A program made the position numbers and the translations under genes. Source: Podospora comata (Eukaryota; Ascomycota; Sordariomycetes; Sordariales; Podosporaceae). Taken from it: DNA of 64,000 bases. The notes under the pieces were generated by a model that saw only the letters and a program-made list of their open reading frames with translations, did no database searches and had not been told where the DNA came from. Where the stretch lies: contig CP071499.1 in the NCBI GenBank assembly GCA_017354895.1, positions 682,001-746,000 on the forward strand. The letters are read 5' to 3'. The first letter of the stretch is position 1, and every line of letters begins with the position of its first letter. Shown here in pieces: positions 20,801 through 29,620 of the stretch.

Positions 20801-21590
20801 GGTCTTGCTGTGCTCAGGCTCTGGGCCGCCATCATGCCTGAAGTCGAGTACAACAAAGAATCACCCTCTTCACATCCACCACCCCCTGGGCCCCAGGAAA
20901 CTGGCGGCAGTATTATGCGCGGCTCTTGAAGCCAAAACGCCTCTCAACATCGACACAGTCCAGCCCATCAATTCGGCCCAAGCATCTGCCGTCGCCAAAT
21001 GGGTTACGCCTGTCCCTCTCAGTCCGGGTGTTCCTGCGCTGGCGAAACTGAAAACAAAACTGGGACCAATAACCGGACCAGACCCTCGGCCGGCAGTGCC
21101 AGTGGAAGCGAAGACTAATAAGCCTATCACTTCACCAACGACGTCTAATGCTGGGGGCACCGCGCAATCCCCCTCCGCGCCCACCAGACATCTCTTGCTT
21201 GTTGACGACAACCCCATCAACATCAAACTCCTCACACATGTGGTCCGCAAACTCAACCACACCTTTCTCACTGCAGCCAATGGCTTGGAAGCTGCACAAC
21301 TTTACAAGAAATCTCTGGAAGGCCAGGGGGCGCGGTTTGATTTGGTGTTTATGGATATCAGCATGCCCATCATGAATGGCTTCGAGGCCACACGGGAAAT
21401 TAGGCAGATGGAGGCCAACGCGGGTGTTGTTGACAAGGTCAAGATTGTTGCTCTCACGGGACTAAGCAGCGACTTGAGCCGGAATGAGGCGACGGCGAGC
21501 GGGTGTGACTTGTTCCTGACGAAGCCAGTCAAGATGAATGTTGTCAGGGAGGTGCTGAATGAGCTGAACAACGATAGCGCAGGGGGGTGA
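17802..21590 (+). CDS. GAF-domain hybrid histidine kinase
   Basis: The open frame is continuous, but a classic intron (17906-17971: GTACGT donor, CTAAC branch at 17949-17953, GTAG acceptor) lies inside it. It is 66 nt, so splicing removes 22 codons in frame and joins REIAA to YLLAASFPPDLP. The spliced protein has 1240 aa. A GAF-like sensor region spans about 64-230 (CDRAFVSLIDRTYQYV), followed by a Ser/Pro-rich linker. HisKA has the phospho-acceptor H610 in SHELRSPLHG. The ATPase domain has the N box (IFGNALKY), DTGLGM and GMGLGLSIV. A receiver domain at about 1106-1236 has phospho-acceptor D1163 (FMDISMPIMNG) and the conserved KP near its end. It should autophosphorylate and pass phosphate through its own receiver to an Hpt protein. 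No membrane segment is seen, so it is probably cytosolic. The stimulus is unknown. Confidence 0.93.
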   Translation: MSVHGPEPPVPAVVAASDAVEVKSSERARQREIAAYVAHARAQHLDLTHLTVTLLCSYLLAASFPPDLPAAFAEKATLNSDPILNGLTQLGALRLGCDRAFVSLIDRTYQYVVSEITRSHSLSDLMSDPGDTIAIGVCKLRNCDGVCPATMSAFMDETGEWVKTGPDVIANRTRYIINNFTTHPDYKDRPYVKNYPYFRSYLEVPLVSSLGYLMGSYCVVDSKLNEFDDDEKVEIMNEIAAAIMAHLENVRIKQSRDRSAQLIQGLSGFIRHEPPSQRPSRASAIPGPAPSDLDPPTTTEQPGNIGGSNDDGKSTGRADSTDVQSSDGRQRPEPINVISSSSIESDQSGLSLLSEARQTPSETPPTTPRYEVNENPMEQQLKMAIARTDADKAAIANPPDPSSETSESHGSGFISSANIKTTFFRAAGTIRRSMDMDGFMFLDAVPSAYRDRSDQPTLNSQPRTLHDYEEGPFCSAIVKSCLGPTGENITHSSQTRLPEVSLQRFIRAFPQGKVFTADEYGPIDDSYGPGKRFQSSRQQPDPATVRLKDDIDALFRVLPSAKYVVFLPLWHFQRECWYAASLGWVEDPTRAIDITDIGLVSAFGNSIMAEVSRLEALAASRAKSDFVSSLSHELRSPLHGIMASSELLRENMLDSPLLSTLDMLDSCATTLLDTFNNLLDHAVVTHAGRERDHKSPAAQLRVTDLGLLVEEVVEAIRVGHLSGNAFHMQSSMLKKITEPVNSSVPDRPLLITVHVAMKSAWRMPVNVGAWKRIVMNIFGNALKYTLTGRIEVKLKTVQRLDKTGKSSEHISFSVQDTGLGMSSDYLKYHLFTPFSQENSHSPGMGLGLSIVQQLVNDLGGFVEVYSSVGIGTCVEVLVPLNKDETDSSVAVPVQPPQQLFDAHQRQLAGRTLCLITSEAYSASNNTGPGANKDQRLWTMNVERALKSNAGETLGMTVIIPTHNEPLPTADIYVLDSGASHDTAHKDIDDFMVRHSHIAPLVLLCSGSGPPSCLKSSTTKNHPLHIHHPLGPRKLAAVLCAALEAKTPLNIDTVQPINSAQASAVAKWVTPVPLSPGVPALAKLKTKLGPITGPDPRPAVPVEAKTNKPITSPTTSNAGGTAQSPSAPTRHLLLVDDNPINIKLLTHVVRKLNHTFLTAANGLEAAQLYKKSLEGQGARFDLVFMDISMPIMNGFEATREIRQMEANAGVVDKVKIVALTGLSSDLSRNEATASGCDLFLTKPVKMNVVREVLNELNNDSAGG

Positions 21591-22195
21591 GCAGGTAGCT
21601 CAGGATAGACTGATGAGCGGTAATATTTGTGGAAGGACGCAGCAGCAGATGTGATCTTGCGTTAAATCACGCTGCTGAGATCCAATAAGGACAAACAACG
21701 GAGGCGACAGGTGCACCGGCGTCCCACCATGCATGCCAGAATAAACAGGAATGGCTAGGTGTGTTCATAACGCAGAGCAAAAACAACGCAGTACCTCGCG
21801 CCGCGGTTTATATATATACGAAGAGACGAATCTTGACAGAATTAGGTAGCGGAGTTATTGGATAGGCAACACGCCGCAGGAATATCACGGATGGCGCTTG
21901 GGAGCGAAAGCACAACGTGCGAATCCCACGCCCCATACAGGAGTTTGGGGCAGTGTCATTTGGGGTTGGGATTACAAAAGGGGAGCACGAGACAACAATG
22001 GGATGATACACAGGTATGGATATGATAATATATATATACGTTATCGAAATTATACCAAATAGAAGACTTTTTTTCTCTTCGACCACCGCAATCTAACCCC
22101 CAAAACCGAATGTCAAAACCCCTCCAACTCCAATACCCAAAGACTAAACCAAAAGAAAGGAGTCCACATCTAATAACCCAGACCTTGGAAACAAC
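21591..22195. other. convergent 3' region, nothing recognised
   Basis: Tail-to-tail interval between the histidine kinase and the riboflavin-kinase-like gene. It has short AT stretches (TATATATA near 21808 and 22029) and no gene or RNA. Confidence 0.4.
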
Positions 22196-24247
22196 TCACC
22201 TCCTAACCCAATAACCCCCCCTCCCATGCATCCTATCCTTCGCCTCGGGATCAAACCCCCTAATCCCAACTTTGTGAAGCGGCACACTCGGCACTTTGCT
22301 CGCGACTTTTTGCTTCACATCCAGAAATCTCTCCCCCATTCCTCTCTCACTCTTCTTTTGCTTCAACAGCACCACCGCGTTTTCAGGTCCCCAATTTTCC
22401 CTCCTTCCCGGCCCAGAAAGGCAAGACAAGACCATGTGCACGTCCTGACTAAACGCCACGAGTTTGTCCTCTATCTGCGCGTTGAACCCCAGACACGGGC
22501 GAAGATAGCCCATTGCAATGACTTTGATCTCCCTCCCGAGAAAACCACGGGGGAATTCGTGGAGCAGGTGGACAGCAACCTGCGGCTCTGGGGCCGCTTG
22601 CGGTCGGGAGGAGGGGAGAGGGCCGGCGGAGATGAGAGCCTCGTGCCAGACTGGCGATGGGGGCGGGGGGCAGTCGGGGGAGGAGGAGGAGGCGGTTTTG
22701 GGCGGGAGGATGCACGCCCACCCGGCGTACACACCTCTCAGGGCGAACCTTGCTGATTCGGGGGATGTGCGCAGCAAGTTTGCGGTGGGGACGCCAAGTT
22801 CGGCGGTGGATCTCCCTGTTCCTCGGTTGACGAGGCCGGTGAATTTCAGGGGGAAGGGGGGCAAGGGGCCGGAGTCTGGGCCAATATCATGGCATGAGGA
22901 GGAGGAGGAGGAGGAGGAGCGGGAGGAGGAGATGTACGAGATCTTTTCTTGACGGAGGGCGGCATTTTCGTTTATTTTGTCTGTGGCTACCTCGTAGGCT
23001 AGGGTTTTCACCATGCCGGGGGCGACGCGGTCGTAGCCTGCTTGGATGGGGGCGATGATGGGGTCGACGCGGGAGAGGATCACCTTTGAGCCGACAAAGG
23101 CTGCGGCTTCGAGGGGGAGGGTGGAGAGGGTTGCGCCGCGGAATTTGGACGAGTCGGTTGAGGTGCTGGCTACGCGGAAGATGGGGGAGGAACAGAGGAT
23201 TTTGCGTTTCGAGGAGGAGCTGGTTTCGTCTGCCTGACCATCAGGGGGGCCACCGGCGCAGAGGTGAAGACGAAAGTAACCGTCGTCCGAGGCTTCAGGG
23301 ATGCGGACCACGTGGGTTTCGCGGGGGATGTGGGCTTTTTTGGGGCCTTTATCTTTGAGCATCTTTCTGGCGGCTTTGTCCATGTCTCTCTTCCAGCCGC
23401 GCTCGGTGTCACGCTCGACTTCGTCTGGCTGAACGGCGACGGAAGGAGTGACGTTGAACCAGTCGTCTGTGGAGCCGAAGAAGGCTTTGATCTTCATGCC
23501 GCTGTCGCCGGAGAAGCCGCGTTGTTGAAGCCATATTGAGCGATCTGGTGGGAGGGGATAGTCTGGGGCGCTGAAGATGGATATCTCAACTGAGGTGCTG
23601 GGGCCACGATAAAAGATGAGTGGTGAGGAGTGTCGCAAAATGGTGTAGTGCTTTGTTGACTCGGTTGGCGGTGGGATCAAGCCACCGGCGAAATAACGGG
23701 CTTCTGAAAGGGCGTTTTGCCAGAATGGTTTTGACTCTGCACCAGAGTTAGGTCCGGGGGTCACACCCGGCCCGAATGTCGCAGCAGCGCTGACGGGTGT
23801 GGGAGTTGTTGGGCGTGGGCTCAGACTGGGAGACTTTAACCCGTACTGGGATAAATTCGGTAGACTGGTCTGCACCCGGAGCCGGTGACTGAGCGGCGGT
23901 GGTGGTGGTGGCGGCGGTGGTGGAAAATAGGGGCTTTGCGGGCTTCTGTCTTCGCCGCGCGACACCGGCCGGAGAGGGTCTTCAATCCGGAGTGCACCGA
24001 TGCCGGGATCTACTTTGACCCGCACCGGAAGTGGGGGCGGCCGGGGCGGCCTCGGCGGTGGTGGTGGAAGTGGAAGCGTCGGGAGCGGTGTATACGGAGG
24101 TGGTGGTGGTGGTTGTTGTTCCCAGTGGTTTTCAGGGGTTGCCGTTGCCCGCAGGTCAACAACAGGTGATGGTGGTGGACGGTAAAAGTCAGGAGCTGGT
24201 GGTCTTTGTCCAACATGCAGACACGAGGGGTGATCCATTATCCTCAA
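22196..24247 (-). CDS. proline-rich protein with C-terminal riboflavin-kinase-like domain
   Basis: 683 aa without introns (an ATG three codons in is an alternative start). Residues 1-180 are extremely proline-rich, with runs of eight or more Pro. The middle (about 180-430) includes FWQNALSEARYFAGGL, a lysine-rich stretch and VRIPEASDDGYFRL. From about 470 the riboflavin kinase fold is recognisable: FTGLVNRGTGRSTAELGVPTANL, with PTAN at 487-490, then GVYAGWA, VAVHLLHEFPRGFLGREI and AMGYLRPCLGF. True flavokinases (about 160 aa) phosphorylate riboflavin to FMN. Here the segment that reads METH in the human enzyme reads VAVH, so the catalytic Glu is Ala558. An active kinase is therefore unlikely; a flavin- or nucleotide-binding or purely structural role is inferred. 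It ends convergently with the histidine kinase gene. Confidence 0.82.
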   Translation of the reverse strand: MRIMDHPSCLHVGQRPPAPDFYRPPPSPVVDLRATATPENHWEQQPPPPPPYTPLPTLPLPPPPPRPPRPPPLPVRVKVDPGIGALRIEDPLRPVSRGEDRSPQSPYFPPPPPPPPPPLSHRLRVQTSLPNLSQYGLKSPSLSPRPTTPTPVSAAATFGPGVTPGPNSGAESKPFWQNALSEARYFAGGLIPPPTESTKHYTILRHSSPLIFYRGPSTSVEISIFSAPDYPLPPDRSIWLQQRGFSGDSGMKIKAFFGSTDDWFNVTPSVAVQPDEVERDTERGWKRDMDKAARKMLKDKGPKKAHIPRETHVVRIPEASDDGYFRLHLCAGGPPDGQADETSSSSKRKILCSSPIFRVASTSTDSSKFRGATLSTLPLEAAAFVGSKVILSRVDPIIAPIQAGYDRVAPGMVKTLAYEVATDKINENAALRQEKISYISSSRSSSSSSSSCHDIGPDSGPLPPFPLKFTGLVNRGTGRSTAELGVPTANLLRTSPESARFALRGVYAGWACILPPKTASSSSPDCPPPPSPVWHEALISAGPLPSSRPQAAPEPQVAVHLLHEFPRGFLGREIKVIAMGYLRPCLGFNAQIEDKLVAFSQDVHMVLSCLSGPGRRENWGPENAVVLLKQKKSERGMGERFLDVKQKVASKVPSVPLHKVGIRGFDPEAKDRMHGRGGYWVRR

Positions 24248-25234
24248 AAATACTCTCCCAAAATAACTCTAATTATGAGCCCAGTTTATTTGAAGATTCT
24301 GAGTTGATGAAAACACGAATCTCAAGTTTGCTTGCTGCTCGGAAATGAACAAAACAAACAGTGGAGTAGCAGGTCTGGGCACTACGGATTGGGACACTTG
24401 AATATATAACCCTAACCCTATTCTATCCCAGACAACACACCCCATAAGTTTCCATCACTGTCACAAACTACTTTGCCTGTATCACATATCCCAAATAGCC
24501 CCTGCTCAATACCTGGTATGTGATGCTCAACGACTGTTATTGGCGTTCAGGTTGGGCTCGATGGTGTCGAGAATTGCTTGCATCCGTGCTCGATAGAACC
24601 TTTTTCGCGAAGGTGCAAGGAGAGATGTCGGAGAAACTGCTAGGATGCGGGTAAAGACATTGTCGTCTGTGTAGGTCATGGCATGGTGAATATCTTCGAG
24701 ACTCAAACTGCTAGGGACATCACCAATAAGGCAGTGAGCAAACTGAACATAAATTAGGTGAAATCTTTAGGTGTACCACAACAAAGACACAGGGTGACTT
24801 GGATGAGGAAGTGACTACAGTGAACAGAAACAGAAACTCAAGAAATGCGTCAAATAGGTACCGTAAGTCAGAGTTAACCGTGGATGTGGTCGCTGAAGTT
24901 GGGTTTCGACGGTTCATTGTGTCAAGTTCTGATGTGTTGGGTAGTGTTTGTCTTGAAGAGTGATTGGTGACAAGCCACCGTCTCGAGCTTCAGTAAGTGG
25001 GAGAGAAGCAATGCCGCAGAAGTGTTGGTGTGCAAAGACGAGCAAAACGGGGGCTACCTTCAGGTTTACATTGCACATTTTGAAGAGGCACGGCGGTACC
25101 TTTATGAATCTGTTCTCAAGCTCAAGACGCAGTTGCTGTTCTCTACTATCTACAGACCCGATCGTGGTTTTCAGCATCACTTCTGAAGCAGTGCCTCAGA
25201 CTTCCTTCCAGTCTGGTTTTGGTTCTCGTCCAAT
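24248..25234. other. upstream region, no gene recognised
   Basis: Gene-free sequence upstream of the riboflavin-kinase-like gene. A telobox-like motif is listed separately. No other feature is supported. Confidence 0.4.
24408..24420. promoter_or_regulatory. telobox-like motif
   Basis: AACCCTAACCCTA, about 160 bases upstream of the start of the riboflavin-kinase-like gene. Such motifs occur in promoters as Rap1/Tbf1-type sites in fungi. Two repeat units are too few to call an interstitial telomere. Confidence 0.3.
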
Positions 25235-25440
25235 GAAATGGCACGATCTCGTACATCCAATCGCCTGGATTCAATGTTTCCGAACAGGTATGTACCCTCT
25301 TCTGAAATGGCACGATCTCGTACATCCAATTGCCTGGATTTAATGTTTCCGAACAGGTACGTACCCTCTTCATAAATGGGCCAATGCTTCCAATGATAAT
25401 CAAAATCGAACAGGTACGTACCCTCTTCTGAAATGGGCTG
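25235..25440. repeat. 69-bp tandem repeat, about three units
   Basis: Units start at 25235, 25304 and 25373. The first two are nearly identical over 69 bases (GAAATGGCACGATCTCGTAC opens each). The third is shortened to about 57 bases and diverged, and a partial fourth begins at 25430. Because 69 is a multiple of three, minus-strand frames stay open through it. I see no gene around it, so it is more likely a minisatellite. Confidence 0.85.
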
Positions 25441-25776
25441 TCGGCCAATCAAAAGCAATCTGCCTTTGAACGATCATCCAGGCAGATATCATCTTTTGCC
25501 GGGCTTGGAGTTAAGGCATCGGAACGCGCTCCAAGGCGCCCCGCACCCAAGCTGAGAATACGGAAAGCATGTTCCTCCCCTAAGCCAAGTTCAGTTCCCA
25601 CGTTTGCCAACAGGTGATGGCCAAGCTGTGTGGTATTTCTCCTGACCTTCCATCATCCTTCCACATTTAATGCGGCTCGAACTGTCCTGATTTGAGGCCA
25701 TTCACACTGCACAACACGTTCAACGTAAACAGGATACACCTCCAGCCCTGTACTCTTTTGACTTATCACCACTTTC
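25441..25776. other. upstream region of the decayed ankyrin gene
   Basis: No gene or repeat is recognised between the 69-bp repeat and the Clr5-ankyrin relic. Confidence 0.35.
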
Positions 25777-28700
25777 TTGTTCGCAAGGAGATCCAAAATC
25801 TATAACCGCGATATCCTTCTCAGGCATTTAATGGAGCTTGCATCACAGAAACCAAAGAAGGAATTGAAATGGGAATCTTTCAAGGAAGAGCTCGTGGAAC
25901 TCTACATCTCCCGAGATCTATGTTTGAAACAGCTCATGGGATTAATGGAGGAGCGACATTCTTTGCAGGCCACGTATGCATTTTTTAAATCTTCCCGCGG
26001 TAAGATTCAAGGGCAGGATCGCACTGACTTTGTCCAGAACGCCACAATACGAATATCAATTCAAGAAATGGGGCTTCGGAAGTACATGACTAAAAACTGT
26101 CTACATAACCCCATCGCGATTGGTATTCGGCTCTCTATGGCGAGGAAGGAGAATGACGGGATTGCTGCAAAGCCACAACTAATTCTTCATGGGAGGGTGT
26201 TTAAAGACCGTACTCTGAGGCGAAAAGGAATCTTGACTCCTTTGAGAGAAAGCCATCCTGAGGTTTATAAGCAAGGTAAGTCGTGTCCAGTGCTCTAAAC
26301 ACTCCGCCACGCTGTCTGCTGACATTCTTCTTTGAATGTAGAACGTTCGAAAACACCTCCGGGAATGCAATTTGGCCGGCAGTCAAGGAGCCTCTGGGCA
26401 ACAATCACGAGTTCGCATCTACCCATTGACAGCCTCGAGCTCAAGTTAGTCAAGCAAATTGGAGTTATGTTGCATCAAAGTATTGTTTTGAAGGGGTATC
26501 AGAAGCCTCTGACTTTGCTTTTTGCTTACCAAAGAGAAACAATTCTGCCTTCGGATCTTGTGGCCTTCGAACTTCACCGACATCCCTGGTTGTGAGCATG
26601 CGTGATATTCGCTGTACGTACAGCGGTATATCCGAGAGCCTTTCACCTCTGGAGTACGCCTGCATCTGCGGAAACCTCAAATTAACGCACCTACTCATCG
26701 ACCTGGGCCACCCAATTTGCGAAGCATCGAGCGGCTGGAAAAGGAGTCGTCTTGTACTGGCCATTTTAGGATGGAACGAACGCAAATCACGGGCTAATCG
26801 CAGCAAGACACGACGCGTTTGGAATATGGATTGCGAGTCTTGGACTTGTCATACAAGTCACGAAACCCAGAAGCTGATGGCATTTCTCCAGGTCTTGATT
26901 CGGTCGAATGCGAAGATACAGCCGCCAAGTCGAATGCAGGATGGCCGCGGTCCCGTCTCCCTCGCAGGAGATTGTTCAAGCGATCCCCTCATCATCGCGC
27001 TCAACGAGGGCCGCACACCTTTAACAGCGGCATCTCTGTATCATAATACAGCCGTCGTCGATGAGCTTCTAGTCTTTGGAGCAAATATTCTTGACCGATG
27101 TCAGGCAGGCCCCTCGGCCCTTGCATCAAGCATCTCGAACTTCTGGAACTATCCGACATCGCAGGCGACGTCTTTTCCCATACCTTGGATTCCTTACTAT
27201 GATTCGGACCCCGACATCGACGTTTGCGAGTCAGCCGTTCTGAAAATCGCCACCAGCTACCTCAACCATGGGACTGACCCAAACGAGATTGGCGCCCACA
27301 GGACTGACAGCACTCCACCCAACAAAGCCAACCTTCTTCATCTACCATCGAGATCCAAACGCCTAACAAAGCTCTTCCTCCGGTGTGGAGCACGCCCAAT
27401 GCACTATAATGCCTCTCACTTACAAGAAATGATTCGAAATACAGGAAAGGGCTATCTACACCTCATTGTAGCGAAGCATGCCAATCTTCGAGACCAGTTT
27501 ATATCATCTATGTTTAGGTTGGCTGAGGGTGGAGATTGCTTCTGGTTTGATTGCATCATGGATGTTCGCAAAAGCCACAGTGCCGAGCTCGACTTCTTCA
27601 TCAAGGCACTTCAAGTCTCCAAGGCCAAAAGGAAGGCTGAATCCTGAGCTGCTCGAGCCACTCAAATATCTGGAGTATTATCCAAAGGATAGCGTCGTCA
27701 AGTTCCTCAAGGTAGCTTGCCCTATCCTGACAGTCGAAACTCTTCACCAACTCGCCGAAAGCCCACGTTTTGTAAAGAGACTTGTTCCAGATTTGAACCC
27801 AAACCTTATCACTCACTCGATTCTGGGGGAGAATTACGATATGGGAAATTTCTTGACTAATTCCAGGTTAACTATTCAACTCCGTCACCGAAGGAGGCCA
27901 TACGCCATTAACAGCTGCCATTCGGATGCAACACCCACAACTGAGAAGCAAAATCTGGAGGTTGGGAACACGCCTCGTCATACCAAGAGATACTGCATGT
28001 CATTGTGGTCAGTCGCTTTACGCAAACCCACTGGTAACAGCGGCAGAGGTTGGAGATCTACCATGCATAATAAGTCTCACCAGTAGTGGCTTTTTTGACA
28101 TCAACCACTGCGGTGTACTCTCGGATCCCTACCAAAGTTGGTCGTACCGACTTTCTTTGCCCTGCAGATGTGCGACTGCGCTGACGGCGGCGATTTTGGA
28201 GGGCAATGTGGACATCGCACATTTGCTTCTCAAGAAACGAGCATGTCCCAATAGGCACTCCAGCGCCTCCATCGATTTAGTATCACCACTTGTTGCCGCT
28301 ATCATTACCAGTAACATACAAATGGCGCAGACGCTACTCCTCGCTGGGGCCACCTCGTATGACCAACTCGCTCTTGACAGCATCTCTTTGGAATTAGGAC
28401 TGGAATTCATCGAACTGTTGCTTGACTTCCTTCGAGTTATTGCAACGTCGACAGGCAGTTCTGGAATTTGATTCTGAACAAAGTCATCAAGCTTTACCCA
28501 ACCTTTGACAATGGTGTTTCCCATGCACACTACCACAGAGTGCTGCGTCGGGTGTTGATGACGAAGATTCCCAGGATGAACGGAAGTCCAGCATACCATG
28601 GACTGCTCCCCTCTCCCATATACACGGCTTTGATTCACGGACCACCAGAAATACTCAAGGCATTAGCTGAAGCCGGTGCCGATGTCAACTCTCCACTATA

Positions 28701-29620
28701 TCCGCCCAGGGGAACTTCTCCAGGCATATCCGCTCTAAGATTGTGTCTGACCCAGCGATGCGGGCTGCAAAAGCTGAAGATTCTCCTTGAGCTTGGAGCA
28801 AAGGACGCAACCGACGAATCTGACTCTCCCACGACCAGCATTTCACTCATTGAACTAGCATTGAGAAATCTGGACTTTGATACGACAATGTTACTTCTGG
28901 AAAACAACTTCGACCCGGACCCGTGGCCCAAATCTGACAGGACTGCCCTCCAACTTGCTTTATTCCCTGAGTCACCCAAGAAAGAGTGCGATGATTCTAC
29001 GGAGCTGGCCAAACTTCTTTGTAGCAAAGGAGTCGACCCAAATCTCGTCGCACAGAAAGACCGGCTAACACCCTTGCAACAAGCCATCGAGCATGGGAAT
29101 CTAGAGATTGTCGAGCTCTTATTCGAGCACCACGCCAACGTCAACAAACACAGCGAGCCTGACGTTGAGTTTGATCTGTCCGCAACACACCAGCCGAACG
29201 AAGAAAGTCTAACGACTCCTCTTCAGCTCGCCATAGAGGGACAGCACCCAGCTATCATCAAGACCCTACTCAAGCATGGTGCGGACGTTAATTTGAGGGC
29301 CAAGAGATGTGGTCCTCCCGGAGGAGGACACGTGCCATCCATCCTACATCCCTTCCTCACCCCGCTTCAGTTAGCCCTTTACACTTCACAGCCCGAGTAT
29401 GTGGAGATGCTTCTCGAGCACGGGGCTGATATCAACGCACCACCATCCACAAGGCGGTGCCACAGTGTTGCAATACGCTGCGATGAGGGGGTTATGTCGG
29501 GGAAGGGGTTGTTCCGGGAAAGGTGTTTCCGAGATACTGGGCCAGAACATTAGGGGAATAGTACCCCGATTCAGCCCATTCTACCTGCCGTGTGGCATTC
29601 GGCATCGGTCGTGCTCCAGC
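25777..29620 (+). pseudogene. Clr5-ankyrin protein gene, apparently decayed
   Basis: The 5' part encodes a Clr5-like domain (LKWESFKEELVELYIS, LKQLMGLMEERHSLQATYAFF). A normal intron at 26276-26341 (GTAAGT...TGTAG) joins it to the next exon. Further on, ankyrin-type sequence is plain: SPLEYACICGNLKLTHLLIDLG, TPLTAASLYHNTAVVDELLVFGA, TPLQQAIEHGNLEIVELLFEH, TPLQLAIEGQHPAIIKTLLKHGADVN and GADINAP. The reading frame changes near 26592, 27620, 27870, 28450 and 29455. The gap at 26592-26623 has GT-AG ends but is only 32 nt, and the others have no usable intron, so real frameshifts are the simplest explanation. After the last change, GGATVLQYAAMRG continues the ankyrin pattern briefly and then fades. 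An intact relative would have about 1,250 residues. Sequencing error cannot be excluded. The first ATG has not been identified with certainty. Confidence 0.65.

Noticed and set aside
21840-21950. tRNA-like stretch (GTGCGAATCCCAC)
   Set aside because: No matching acceptor, D or anticodon stems on either strand.
24408-24420. Interstitial telomere
   Set aside because: Only two CCCTAA-type units; better explained as a promoter telobox-like motif.
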